Part shown: positions 1 to 7,536 of the stretch, piece by piece
How positions within the stretch are numbered: the first letter of the stretch is position 1
Layout of the letters: every line of letters starts with the position of its first letter
Assembly (NCBI GenBank): GCA_964477205.1
Contig: CAYZDE010000013.1
Location: forward strand, 1 to 19,304
Origin: UBA93 sp964477205
Lineage (GTDB): Archaea > Micrarchaeota > Micrarchaeia > Norongarragalinales > Norongarragalinaceae
Direction of reading: 5' to 3'
DNA: 19,304 nucleotides
Translations under genes and position numbers: made by a program
Notes under the pieces: generated by a model
Seen by the model: only the letters and a program-made list of their open reading frames with translations
Database searches by the model: none
What the model was told of the DNA's origin: nothing

Positions 1-2330
1 AACGAGTCGAGGTGCAAGTAATCATTAGTGAGGTAATAGTCGGCCGCCATCGTGCCGGAGGTTATCGTAATGGTTCTTTCAACTCCGATTGGTTCGGCGG
101 CAACGCAATCCAACTCGAACCAGTGCCTGCCTTCGCCGAATAAGGCAAAGGCGCGGCCGTCGAGCAACCACTCCGCGCTGCCGGAATCAACTCGTGCTGA
201 AACAACGGACTCCCTCTCGTGAAGCGAGGCATTCAATAAAACGCGGCCTGCAAGCGAGCTCTCGAAAAGGTAAGTGCGGGTTACGCGCGCCTCCGAGTCA
301 CTGGCAAAAACGACTTCAAGCGACTCCCCGGCATAGCGGGCGATTACTTGGCTGCCAATTGCAGTGAAATCAATTGCACCGCCCAGCTCCACGCCGTCGA
401 CGAAAAACGATTCACCGGAATTGAATGCAAACTCGGTTGAATTGAACTGCAAGGGCATGCCCTTCGGCAGGCCATTTACCGTAATCGAAAGCAAGCCGTC
501 GTAGGAAACCGGAAGAGAGTTGCGCAGTGAAACAATAACCTCGACGGGCACCGGCTCGCCGATTTCAAACGGCTCTATTGCATAAACTTGCACGATTGCA
601 GTCTCGGATAAGTGCGCGCGCAGCAGGTTCGGCGCCTGCAAACGCGCATGCGCGGCTAATTCGGAGAGCGAGCCGCGTAGGCCCGCCAACGAGCCGAGCG
701 CGTTGCGCTCGTCAAGGAAGCCGTTCGGAAAGAAGCGCTTTGCCTCTACGAACTCTTGATAACAAGAAGCGGACAGCAAGTGCGCGACCGGCTCAAGGAA
801 AGAGTAATGCGCTTCAAGCTCTGTTGCGTATTCAGCTGCTGCTGACGCGTAAACGCGCTCTTCCAAGGCGAGCAAATCGGACTCCAAGAGTAATGCGGCG
901 GAAGCATCGCGCTCGCTCGAGCCCAATTCAATGGAGGCACCCTTGATTTCATTTAATCGGTTGCACTCCCACTCAACGCTCAAGCCGTCCGCTTCGGCCG
1001 CGTCAAGGACTAATGAAACGCGCTCAATGCTCGAGGCAAGGCGCGCTTTTGCGTCAAAGCCGTTGCGCTCCCAAGCAAATAACTCTTCCTTAATCAATTC
1101 AGCGCGCTCGAGCAGGCGGAGGAACAAGCTGATTCGGTCTCCGAGAACCGGCACTACCTTATTGGCGCTTTCTAGAGTGGAGCGAATTTCGTGCAAGGCG
1201 CTGGTGAACGCGTAAGGGTCTTCATGCGAGCGCGCTAGCTCGAACGCTTCCGCGAGCTCTTCATTAACGCGCTCTCTTAACTCGTTCTCCAGCCAGTAAC
1301 CCCGCGAAGCGTAACCGTCTAGTAGGGAAGCACAGGCATCCAAGGTTGACGAGGCATTGCGAAGGGACATTATCGCGCGGCTAGCGTAGCCAAAATCTTT
1401 TGAACGCCACTTTCGCTTTGCATCATCGATGCTCCACGAAGCGAAAGCGAATAAAGAGCTCGTTTCGGCAAAATCCTCCTCGAATGAATGCACTGAATAT
1501 CCCGTCGCCGCCTTGCTTCCGGCTCCGACCGAGAGGAAAGCGTCTTCTTGCACGGACTCCAGCTTTAATGCCTTTACTTCCTTGAAAGCGCTTTCGAGGT
1601 TTGCCTCTAGCGACTCCGCTGAATCCAATGATAGCAAGTATTCTTCCTCCATCGAATCTATTGCCGAACCCGCCTCCTCGTACAACCCGGATTCCGAGTC
1701 CAACAACGAAAACAATGAATTCGCCGCGGTTACTAAGGAAGGAGCTGTAGGGAGCGAGGATAACCCTGCGCGCGCCAGGTCGAGCGATTCCACGGTTGAA
1801 ACGAATTCGCTGCCGAACGACTCGGTGGACGAATTCCAATCCTCGATGAATCCTTCTGCTTCATTCAAGTCAGCGAGGAATCCGGACGCCGAGCCGGTGA
1901 AAGTCGAGTCGAGCATCGCGTCCAACTCAAGGAGGCGCGAGTCAACCGCATTCAAGCCTGCCTTGGTCGAGCGAACCGCCGCGTTCAAGCCGCGCGCGCC
2001 GTGTTGAAAACAGGCGAACGAAGCGTAACGGTTTAACCCTTCCCCGGAGACGCCCATGGTGCGCGCGGTCTTCTGTAATAATGCAAACCAAGCGGCGTAA
2101 GCGAATTCTTTCTCGGCAGCCAAGGCGTGCTCGACTGCCTTTTCAAATGCCTCGTTGGATTCAATGGAAGCCGGGAGCTCTATCGGAGTTAGAAAGCCGT
2201 CACAGGGCTGGGGGAACAAAAACAATAGGGATGAATCGTACTCTCCTTCGGCCAAGTGGTGGGAGTAATCGCCGAGGCTGAACGCGCACGCTGAAGAAGC
2301 GAAAAGCAATGCAAATAAGACCCGCTTCAA
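1..2330 (-). CDS. Large secreted coiled-coil protein with Ig-like C-terminal region (5' part, runs off left edge)
   Basis: I translated this frame by eye and found no stop across about 776 codons, so it is one long gene cut at the window edge. It starts with TTG at 2330, with GGGAG (complement of 2337-2341) six bases upstream. The first residues, MKRVLFALLFASSACA, form a good signal peptide with likely cleavage before FSLG. Residues about 45-570 are almost entirely helical, rich in Glu, Ala, Ser and Leu, and suggest long coiled coils. From about residue 578 the protein becomes beta-rich, with alternating hydrophobic stretches (AIVQVYAIEPFEIGEPVPVE) typical of Ig-like or CARDB-like surface domains. 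It is probably exported and possibly anchored by a C-terminal membrane segment outside the window. No known family was recognised. It is divergent from the AMMECR1 gene and shares the 2376-2383 AT-box region with it. The opposite strand is open in places, but only as shadows of this gene. Confidence 0.85.
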   Translation of the reverse strand, partial: MKRVLFALLFASSACAFSLGDYSHHLAEGEYDSSLLFLFPQPCDGFLTPIELPASIESNEAFEKAVEHALAAEKEFAYAAWFALLQKTARTMGVSGEGLNRYASFACFQHGARGLNAAVRSTKAGLNAVDSRLLELDAMLDSTFTGSASGFLADLNEAEGFIEDWNSSTESFGSEFVSTVESLDLARAGLSSLPTAPSLVTAANSLFSLLDSESGLYEEAGSAIDSMEEEYLLSLDSAESLEANLESAFKEVKALKLESVQEDAFLSVGAGSKAATGYSVHSFEEDFAETSSLFAFASWSIDDAKRKWRSKDFGYASRAIMSLRNASSTLDACASLLDGYASRGYWLENELRERVNEELAEAFELARSHEDPYAFTSALHEIRSTLESANKVVPVLGDRISLFLRLLERAELIKEELFAWERNGFDAKARLASSIERVSLVLDAAEADGLSVEWECNRLNEIKGASIELGSSERDASAALLLESDLLALEERVYASAAAEYATELEAHYSFLEPVAHLLSASCYQEFVEAKRFFPNGFLDERNALGSLAGLRGSLSELAAHARLQAPNLLRAHLSETAIVQVYAIEPFEIGEPVPVEVIVSLRNSLPVSYDGLLSITVNGLPKGMPLQFNSTEFAFNSGESFFVDGVELGGAIDFTAIGSQVIARYAGESLEVVFASDSEARVTRTYLFESSLAGRVLLNASLHERESVVSARVDSGSAEWLLDGRAFALFGEGRHWFELDCVAAEPIGVERTITITSGTMAADYYLTNDYLHLDS

Positions 2331-2375
2331 TTGATTCTCCCAACGAGCCCCTCGAGAGGCATTAGCGCACCCTTG

Positions 2376-2383
2376 TTTTAAAA
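2376..2383. promoter_or_regulatory. Shared palindromic TATA box (TTTTAAAA)
   Basis: This is the only strong AT-box between the divergent starts at 2330 (-) and 2405 (+). It is a perfect palindrome. The 21 bases to the ATG at 2405 imply a leaderless AMMECR1 mRNA. The 45 bases to the TTG at 2330 leave room for a short leader carrying its GGGAG ribosome site. Assignment is by position and composition only. Confidence 0.55.
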
Positions 2384-2404
2384 GAGTGGCGTTGAAAACA
2401 TTTC

Positions 2405-2923
2405 ATGCTTACCGAAGAACAAGGAAAAGAGTTGATCGCACTGGCACGCGAGTCCGTGGAAAAGGCGTTCAAGGGCGAAGCCGCTGAAGTCAATGGTTTT
2501 GATGAGGCGCGCGGCGTTTTCGTGACGATTAAGAAAGGGGAGGCGCTGCGCGGTTGCATCGGCTACCCTCTGCCGGCGAAGCCGTTGGGGCGGGCGGTGG
2601 TTGAAATGGCGCGTGCAGCCGCGTTCGAGGATTCAAGATTCCAGCCTCTCAAAGAGGCTGAACTCGATGAAGTTAGTTTTGAGGTTAGCGTGTTGACCGT
2701 GCCTGAGCCGGTGGAACCGGACGCAATCGTGGTTGGCAGGGACGGGTTGATTATCGAGTCGGGCGGGCGCTCTGGCTTGCTGCTTCCGCAGGTTCCAGTG
2801 GAGTGGGGTTGGAACCGCGAGGAATACCTTGAGCAATTGTGCGCGAAGGCCGGGCTCCCGCGGGGCGCTTGGCGCTCGGCTAGTTTGAAGCGCTTCCAGG
2901 CGCAAGTGTTCAGTGAGTCCTAG
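2405..2923 (+). CDS. AMMECR1-domain protein
   Basis: This 172-residue protein is a full-length AMMECR1 domain, a family conserved in archaea and eukaryotes. The family signature LRGCIGYP is at residues 48-55, followed by the usual region on ordering of aromatic and hydrophobic residues (AAAFEDSRFQPL, about 71-82) and the late block LLLPQVPVEWGW (about 125-136). The biochemical role of the family is unsettled. Its frequent genomic association with MEMO-type proteins and radical SAM enzymes is known, but no such partner lies in this window. The ATG at 2405 has no Shine-Dalgarno, and the AT-box is 21 bases upstream, so translation is probably leaderless. Its TAG stop overlaps the LemA stop on the other strand within CTAG. 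Confidence 0.9.
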   Translation: MLTEEQGKELIALARESVEKAFKGEAAEVNGFDEARGVFVTIKKGEALRGCIGYPLPAKPLGRAVVEMARAAAFEDSRFQPLKEAELDEVSFEVSVLTVPEPVEPDAIVVGRDGLIIESGGRSGLLLPQVPVEWGWNREEYLEQLCAKAGLPRGAWRSASLKRFQAQVFSES

Positions 2924-3468
2924 AACTCTACTTTCACGTTCTTGCGCTCGGCAGCGGTGGCGGCGAAGAAGTCGCGCTGCTTGAACCCGAATGCATTGCC
3001 GACGAGCGAGTCGGGAACCACTTCCAGCTTCGTGTTGTACTTTTGCACTACGTCGTTGTAGAAACTGCGAGAGTAAGCGATTTTTTCTTCCAGGCTCGAG
3101 AGCTCTTCTTGCAGCTTGAGGAAGTTCTCGTTAGCCCGGAGCTTCGGGTAGTTTTCCGCAACCGCAAATAATGACTTCAAGGTGTTCGAGAGCATGTTAC
3201 TCGCTTTGGCCTTTGCGTTCATGCCTTTGGCGGACATCATCGCAGTGCGCGCCTTGGTTACTTCAATGAACACTTTCTTTTCGTGTTTTGCGTATCCCTT
3301 CACCGTGGAGACTAGATTCGGCACTAAGTCATTGCGCCGCTTTAATTGAACGTCGATTTGAGAGATGGCGTTCTTGGCGCGCATGCGCAGGCGAACGAAC
3401 GAGTTGTAAGTGAGAGCTAGCCACGCGATTACTAATAACGCTAATCCGAGTAATATCCATTCAATCAT
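2920..3468 (-). CDS. lemA: LemA family membrane protein
   Basis: LemA proteins are small membrane-anchored helical-bundle proteins of unclear function, often encoded beside DUF2207 or TPM-domain proteins. The N-terminal segment MIEWILLGLALLVIAWLAL is a single membrane helix. The family core follows at about residues 35-63 (ISQIDVQLKRRNDLVPNL, then VKGYAKHE). Later helices include KYNTKLEVVPDSLVGNAFGF, the usual LemA end block. I chose ATG 3468 rather than an in-frame start 30 bases upstream because the longer form puts a polar stretch before the membrane helix, and GGGTGT lies upstream of 3468. This gives 182 residues, normal for the family. It lies 48 bases downstream of the DUF2207 gene on the same strand, so the two are probably one operon. 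The stop shares CTAG with the AMMECR1 gene. Confidence 0.93.
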   Translation of the reverse strand: MIEWILLGLALLVIAWLALTYNSFVRLRMRAKNAISQIDVQLKRRNDLVPNLVSTVKGYAKHEKKVFIEVTKARTAMMSAKGMNAKAKASNMLSNTLKSLFAVAENYPKLRANENFLKLQEELSSLEEKIAYSRSFYNDVVQKYNTKLEVVPDSLVGNAFGFKQRDFFAATAAERKNVKVEF

Positions 3469-3516
3469 TTTTGAACACCCACTAAAATCGTAAAGCAATC
3501 CGTGAATAAAAAGGGT

Positions 3517-5202
3517 TTAGCCCGCGCCCCCGCCTCCACCGCCTCCACCGAATCCGCCTCCACCGCCGAACCCACCGGAGCGGCCGGCATTGCCTGCGGC
3601 AACCGCTGATTGAACGCTCGAATTGACTGCCGAGTTGAAGGCGACGGCGTAATAGAATGAGCCTGAAGAATAGAATGCGGAGCTCTCGCGTTGCACTTTA
3701 GTAAACGACGCGTCCATTATCCCGGCGACTTCGTCCGCTACTCCCAGTGCGGTAGCGTAGACCAGGTACCGCTCCCAGAGCACTATGTCCTTGGGCTTCT
3801 TTTCGTTGAGCAGGCTGAAGTCTACGAGGAACTTTCGGAGCGCGATTAGCTTGTCTTCAGCTAGCGAGCCTTCGGGAGTGCGGCGTGGCAAGGCGCTTTT
3901 TGCCAGGAAAGCCAGCGCGATTATAAAGAACAATGAGGCGAAGAAGGTAATGAACGCGAGCGGTTCAATGAACGCGACTGCCAAATTAAGCAAGGCGAAT
4001 GGCGCGGAGAATAACACGAACTTCGTGCGGCCTTCGAACTCGACGAGCCCTCTGGCGTTCAAGTTAGCCATCACCGCATCCTTCCATTGCGAGTAGAAGT
4101 CGCTGCCTCGCCGAGCGCGGGACTCCAAGTGCCTGCGCCAATCGGAGAGCAATAGCTTGCCGTCTTTGGAGGCAGCGCGCATTTCACTCAACAGCATGCG
4201 CTCGAACCGAATCAAGCCCGTGGCCGCCTTCTTGAATTCGAACTCGTACTCCTCATGCTCTGACTCGAAGAATAACAGCTTCTTTCGCTTTTGCTTGAAC
4301 GCGCGCATTGACAAGTATTTTCTTTGCACTAAATCGAGGACCGTGGCGCTCAAGTCGGTTGGTTCGACTCCGAAGCGCACTAGTGCGCCGGCGATTGCGG
4401 GCGGCAAGTCCGGAACTTCGCGCTCGTACTCCCCATCGTATCCGGAATCAGGGTCCCTGCCGTAGTAATAATAGGCAATTGCGAACGCGAGTAGCACTGC
4501 AATCGGGCACAACAGCGAGAAAGCAAACCATGGGAACGGGTTCGCCCACGCTTCCTCTTGGTCGAGTATCTCTTGTAAGCCGTTTCCTTGAATTGTTATT
4601 GCTCCGGCCGTGGATTGAAGTGTTGAACTTGGAAAGACCACGCGGGATTCCACCCACTGGTTCGAGGGAACGCTGTCGACAATGAAAAGCAAGGACTCCG
4701 TCCCGCCGACTCGTTCGATTGAGCCGTCCAGGCTCGGATGCGCCCAAGCTAGTACTAAAGCATCATCAATGCGCTTCGGAAGGATGACCGTTGCTTCAAG
4801 GTGCTGGACGGGCGCGTCCCAGCCGTCGCCCCAAACGCGCCAGTAGAATTCGGCTACGTCGTCGTACGCCTTAATTGCATTCGTAAGCTCGTAGGATAGC
4901 GTGAAAGTGCGCTCCTCGTCGATTGCAGAGTAATGCCAAGTCACGGTGTCACCCGTCCACTCGAAATCCAGCGGCTCGCCGTTGCTTTCAACTGCGAAGT
5001 TTTTTATCGCGCCCCCGCGCGAGAAGTCGAATTCACGGTAAGCAAAAGAAAAAGAGCCGTAGAATTCAAAAGTGACTTCCTCGGTTACGAGCACCGAGCC
5101 GTCCGGCTGGATGGCATTGGTTATGCAGGCGCTCGGGATGTCGTACGACTTCGCAGCGACCACTGCGGTCAAGAGGAGTAAGAACATTATCGCGCGCTTC
5201 AT
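3517..5202 (-). CDS. DUF2207 domain membrane protein with glycine-rich tail
   Basis: Starting at ATG 5202 the product has 561 residues. It opens with a signal peptide (MKRAIMFLLLLTAVVAA). A beta-rich extracytoplasmic DUF2207 domain follows (about 20-205; typical piece EFYWRVWGDGWDAPVQHL). Next come a membrane helix at about 224-247, a cytoplasmic segment with a winged-helix-like piece (ALVRFGVEPTDLSATVLDLV), a helical pair at about 394-437, and the conserved block LWERYLVYATALGVAD near residue 480. The tail ends SGGFGGGGGFGGGGGGGGAG, a low-complexity glycine end common in this family. A GTG three codons upstream is possible, but ATG is preferred. The AT-box at 5224-5235 is about 21 bases upstream, suggesting a leaderless start. 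Function is unknown. The downstream lemA is the classic neighbour and suggests a joint envelope role. Confidence 0.92.
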   Translation of the reverse strand: MKRAIMFLLLLTAVVAAKSYDIPSACITNAIQPDGSVLVTEEVTFEFYGSFSFAYREFDFSRGGAIKNFAVESNGEPLDFEWTGDTVTWHYSAIDEERTFTLSYELTNAIKAYDDVAEFYWRVWGDGWDAPVQHLEATVILPKRIDDALVLAWAHPSLDGSIERVGGTESLLFIVDSVPSNQWVESRVVFPSSTLQSTAGAITIQGNGLQEILDQEEAWANPFPWFAFSLLCPIAVLLAFAIAYYYYGRDPDSGYDGEYEREVPDLPPAIAGALVRFGVEPTDLSATVLDLVQRKYLSMRAFKQKRKKLLFFESEHEEYEFEFKKAATGLIRFERMLLSEMRAASKDGKLLLSDWRRHLESRARRGSDFYSQWKDAVMANLNARGLVEFEGRTKFVLFSAPFALLNLAVAFIEPLAFITFFASLFFIIALAFLAKSALPRRTPEGSLAEDKLIALRKFLVDFSLLNEKKPKDIVLWERYLVYATALGVADEVAGIMDASFTKVQRESSAFYSSGSFYYAVAFNSAVNSSVQSAVAAGNAGRSGGFGGGGGFGGGGGGGGAG

Positions 5203-5223
5203 GAAAAGCACTTAGGTTAACAC

Positions 5224-5235
5224 TAAATTAAATAA
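5224..5235 (-). promoter_or_regulatory. Putative box A of the DUF2207-lemA operon
   Basis: The complement reads TTATTTAATTT, an archaeal TATA-like sequence about 21 bases before ATG 5202. The remaining space to the pyrI stop at 5286 is AT-rich and shows no gene. Confidence 0.45.
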
Positions 5236-5285
5236 TAACGGTTAATGCGTTTAGAGGCAGCTAAACAAAAGAATGGCTATTTCAA

Positions 5286-5774
5286 TTAAACCGTTGCAGC
5301 GCGCGAATAAACAAAATCAAGAGTGCAACTGCGGTCCGCTTCCATTAATCTTTCACAATATTCACATTTAATCGTCAATGGCTCTTCTTTAATTACATTA
5401 AATCTTGTTTCAATGTTTTGTACGTTGGTTATGCAATTAGGGTTTTTGCACTTGATTATTTTATCAATTATTTTAGGCAGCTTAAGCCGCATTTTTTTAT
5501 CAACTTTAAAATTCTTTATGATGCTGACCGTTGCGGTAGGCGCAATAATCGTAATTTTGTTTGCCTCTTCTTCCGTGATAAATTTGCCGCCTACTTTTAT
5601 GATGCCTTTTTTACCCATCTTGTTGCTTTCAAGATTGTTGCCCATTGAAATAACGTAATTATGGCCGTCGAGGTTGAGAATTTCCATTACTTTCGTTGTT
5701 GCATGGCTCGGAATGTGGTCTATTACGGTTCCTTCGCGAATGTCCGGTATTTCCCTTCCTTTATCTTCACTCAT
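5286..5774 (-). CDS. pyrI: Aspartate carbamoyltransferase regulatory subunit
   Basis: PyrI binds nucleotide effectors (CTP, ATP, UTP in the characterised enzyme) and joins catalytic PyrB trimers into the allosteric holoenzyme for the second step of pyrimidine synthesis. The 162-residue product has the start of the allosteric domain at residues 15-21 (GTVIDHI) and the conserved block YVISMGNNLESNKMGKKGII. The C-terminal zinc domain has Cys109, Cys114, Cys137 and Cys140, almost the same spacing as in the E. coli protein. All four zinc ligands are present, so it should assemble with PyrB. The ATG overlaps the pyrB stop by 4 nt (ATGA), so the genes are translationally coupled. It is notably AT-rich compared with the flanking genes. 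Confidence 0.97.
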   Translation of the reverse strand: MSEDKGREIPDIREGTVIDHIPSHATTKVMEILNLDGHNYVISMGNNLESNKMGKKGIIKVGGKFITEEEANKITIIAPTATVSIIKNFKVDKKMRLKLPKIIDKIIKCKNPNCITNVQNIETRFNVIKEEPLTIKCEYCERLMEADRSCTLDFVYSRAATV

Positions 5775-6688
5775 TCTACTTTCCCCAATACTAATGCAAT
5801 AATCGCCCTTCTTACGGGCACGCCGTTAGCGGCTTGTTTAAAATAATGAGCATAAGGCAGTTCATCAACTTCCGGGGTTATTTCATTAACTCTCGGCAGG
5901 GGATGCATAATCTTAAGATTTTTCCTGACGTTTTTGAATAACGCGGGAGTTATGATGTAAACATTCTTGACTTTTTCGTACTCTTCCTTATCCGGGAATC
6001 TTTCCTGCTGAATGCGAGTCGAGTATAAGATGTCAACTTTATCGATTACTTCCTCTATTTTTTCGTGTTCCGAATAAGCTACGCCTTTTTCTTTAAGCTC
6101 ACTGAGGATGTAATTCGGCATCTTTAATGATTCGGGAGCAATGAAGTATAATTTACAGCCAAATAATGCAAGAGCACTTGCCAGCGAGTGCACGGTTCTG
6201 CCGTATTTTAAGTCACCGACCATTGCAATGCTTAACCCTTCAATCTTGCCTTGGGTCTTCATTATGGTGTACAAATCCAACAATGTTTGAGTAGGGTGTT
6301 GGTTTGCGCCGTCCCCGCCGTTTATTACCGGGCCGGAAGCGGATTTAGCTGCAAGCCTTGCGGACCCTTCAACCGGGTGCCTTAAAACAATAACATCGGA
6401 ATAAGCGTCCGCCATCTTTATCGTGTCCCACAACAATTCCCCTTTTTTAGCGGAACTCGTCGCGGGATCTGCAACGCCAATGACGCTGCCGCCTAACGAC
6501 TCCATAGCCGATTCGAAGCTAAGTCGGGTTCTCGTTGAAGGCTCAAAAAAGAGGGTCGCCATTATTTTCCCGGCCAACAAAGTCGGAGTGGGGGATTCCA
6601 TCTTTTTGGAAGTTTCAAGAATGTGAAGAATATCCTCTTTAGAAAAATCCTTAATTGAGATTACATCTCGACCCTTAAATCCCGTCAT
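5771..6688 (-). CDS. pyrB: Aspartate carbamoyltransferase catalytic subunit
   Basis: PyrB condenses carbamoyl phosphate and aspartate to N-carbamoyl-aspartate in the cytoplasm. The 305-residue length is normal. Carbamoyl-phosphate binding motif STRTR is at residues 51-55, the loop lysines KKGE at 81-84, HPTQTLLDLYT at 131-141 and HPLPR at 262-266. The aspartate-domain stretch LYSTRIQQERF lies at about 221-231. All catalytic signatures are intact. It is first in the pyrB-pyrI operon, the usual archaeal order. ATG 6688 has no clear Shine-Dalgarno, and an AT-box lies at 6717-6723, so a leaderless message is likely. Base use differs visibly from the neighbours, with more A/T in third positions, which may indicate separate ancestry. 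Confidence 0.98.
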   Translation of the reverse strand: MTGFKGRDVISIKDFSKEDILHILETSKKMESPTPTLLAGKIMATLFFEPSTRTRLSFESAMESLGGSVIGVADPATSSAKKGELLWDTIKMADAYSDVIVLRHPVEGSARLAAKSASGPVINGGDGANQHPTQTLLDLYTIMKTQGKIEGLSIAMVGDLKYGRTVHSLASALALFGCKLYFIAPESLKMPNYILSELKEKGVAYSEHEKIEEVIDKVDILYSTRIQQERFPDKEEYEKVKNVYIITPALFKNVRKNLKIMHPLPRVNEITPEVDELPYAHYFKQAANGVPVRRAIIALVLGKVE

Positions 6689-6716
6689 ATTAACTATTGA
6701 TAAAACCAGTCTAGTC

Positions 6717-6723
6717 TTTAATT
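6717..6723 (-). promoter_or_regulatory. Putative box A of the pyrBI operon
   Basis: The complement reads AATTAAA, 28 bases before the pyrB ATG at 6688, the expected distance for a leaderless or near-leaderless archaeal transcript. No attenuator-like structure was seen between box and start. Confidence 0.4.
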
Positions 6724-6770
6724 GTTTTGGATTGTTTGACGAAAAGGCGGTAAGCGGGAACTAATCAAAG

Positions 6771-6780
6771 CTTTTATTTT
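6771..6780 (+). promoter_or_regulatory. Putative box A of the AbrB-type gene
   Basis: CTTTTATTTT lies 26 bases before ATG 6807. It is separate from the pyrB box on the other strand, so this divergent pair does not share one box. Confidence 0.45.
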
Positions 6781-6806
6781 GTTAAGCCATATTTTACTGG
6801 TTAAAC

Positions 6807-7331
6807 ATGCGTTTCTTTAAGTACGGTGAAGTGTTGGCGGTTACCATTCCGGAGTCGCTTCGAAAGAAGTTGAGCTTGAAAGATGGCGACGAATTCGATT
6901 TCGTAGAGGTTAACGGGGACGTAATCACGCTAGTTCGAAAGTCCAAGGGCGGAGCCGCGCTGATTAAGAAGGCGCCTATAAAGCAGGGGCATGGGGCGTC
7001 CAAAAAGGCAATTGAATTCACGAAGCGCGGTTACGCGGTGTTGAATAACGCAACAGAGGCTAAGCAATTGAGCTCTGAACTAGGACAATCCGTAAAGAAC
7101 GGGCGGGTCATCGGGGTGCGCGGGTTCGACAATAGGTATTACGTGGTGTCCAATTCGTTCCTCGCGAAGTGCACCGGCGCCGTGCTCGGGGCGTTGAAGG
7201 AGCCGGCTACTGCCCGCGTAGCAGCGGCTCACGCAAAGATGCCTATGGAAGCTTGCTTGGCAGCGCTGGCCGTGTTAAAGGAGCAAGGCGACATCATCGA
7301 AAAGCAAAAGGGCTTGTTTAAAGCGGTTTAG
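6807..7331 (+). CDS. AbrB/SpoVT-type DNA-binding protein with extra C-terminal domain
   Basis: The first 45 or so residues (FKYGEVLAVTIPESLRKKL, then LKDGDEFDFVEVNGDVITL) match a swapped-hairpin AbrB/SpoVT DNA-binding domain, with the usual initial beta strand, IP-x-S-L-R-K and the DGD-E-F turn. The rest, to residue 174, is not an AbrB domain. It contains a second beta/alpha segment (RGYAVLNNATEAKQLSSEL, then GRVIGVRGFDNRYYVVS) and a C-terminal helical region that could be winged-helix-like. The short AbrB antitoxins are about 80 residues with a toxin next door. Here there is no toxin neighbour and the protein is longer, so a stand-alone transcription regulator is more likely. ATG 6807 lacks a Shine-Dalgarno and has an AT-box at 6771-6780. 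The stop overlaps the Sec61-beta stop. Confidence 0.75.
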   Translation: MRFFKYGEVLAVTIPESLRKKLSLKDGDEFDFVEVNGDVITLVRKSKGGAALIKKAPIKQGHGASKKAIEFTKRGYAVLNNATEAKQLSSELGQSVKNGRVIGVRGFDNRYYVVSNSFLAKCTGAVLGALKEPATARVAAAHAKMPMEACLAALAVLKEQGDIIEKQKGLFKAV

Positions 7332-7480
7332 ATAGCGCCTAGTAGCAATTCCAGGATTATGACTGCCAACGCGAAGCCGACGACTATCTTCGGGTCGAGC
7401 TGGAAGTTACTCGTCGTAACGTCGTAAAAGCGCATTAACCCCGTTGATGACTGGGGCGTTTGAATTTTACCTTGTTTCAT
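7328..7480 (-). CDS. secG: Preprotein translocase subunit Sec61-beta (SecG-type), 50 residues
   Basis: This small protein belongs to the archaeal SecYE-beta translocon in the cytoplasmic membrane. The polar N-terminus is followed by the family signature QSSTGLMRFYD (residues 10-20; archaeal homologues read like SAGLVRYFD). Then come LDPKIVVGF and a single C-terminal membrane helix VVGFALAVIILELLLGAI that ends the protein. Length and topology are exactly those of the family, which is tail-anchored with a cytoplasmic N-terminus. ATG 7480 has no Shine-Dalgarno. The palindromic box at 7506-7513 is 25 bases upstream and shared with the divergent gene. The stop TAA overlaps the TAG of the AbrB-type gene within TTAG. 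Confidence 0.88.
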   Translation of the reverse strand: MKQGKIQTPQSSTGLMRFYDVTTSNFQLDPKIVVGFALAVIILELLLGAI

Positions 7481-7505
7481 GACGTATTAACGGACACTCA
7501 CAAAT

Positions 7506-7513
7506 ATTTAAAT
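7506..7513. promoter_or_regulatory. Bidirectional palindromic box A (ATTTAAAT)
   Basis: The box lies 25 bases from the Sec61-beta start (7480) and 23 bases from the ATG at 7537. It is the only TATA-like element in the 56-base gap. Both genes lack a ribosome site, consistent with leaderless transcripts from one box in both directions. Confidence 0.6.
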
Positions 7514-7536
7514 GCCTCGCACCACGAAAAGAGTAT

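Noticed and set aside
578..946. Open + strand frames opposite the large secreted protein, such as 578-946 and 1429-2007
   Set aside because: They are Arg- or Ser-rich antisense shadows of an uninterrupted - strand gene with signal peptide and ribosome site.
3469..3498. Longer LemA start 30 bases upstream
   Set aside because: It would put ten polar residues before the membrane helix; ATG 3468 matches the family start.
3517..3600. CCN-rich tract read as a tandem repeat or CRISPR-like array
   Set aside because: It encodes the glycine-rich tail of the DUF2207 protein in frame.
6807..7480. Toxin-antitoxin pair (AbrB-like antitoxin plus small neighbour)
   Set aside because: The small neighbour is Sec61-beta on the other strand, and the AbrB-type protein is too long for a typical antitoxin.
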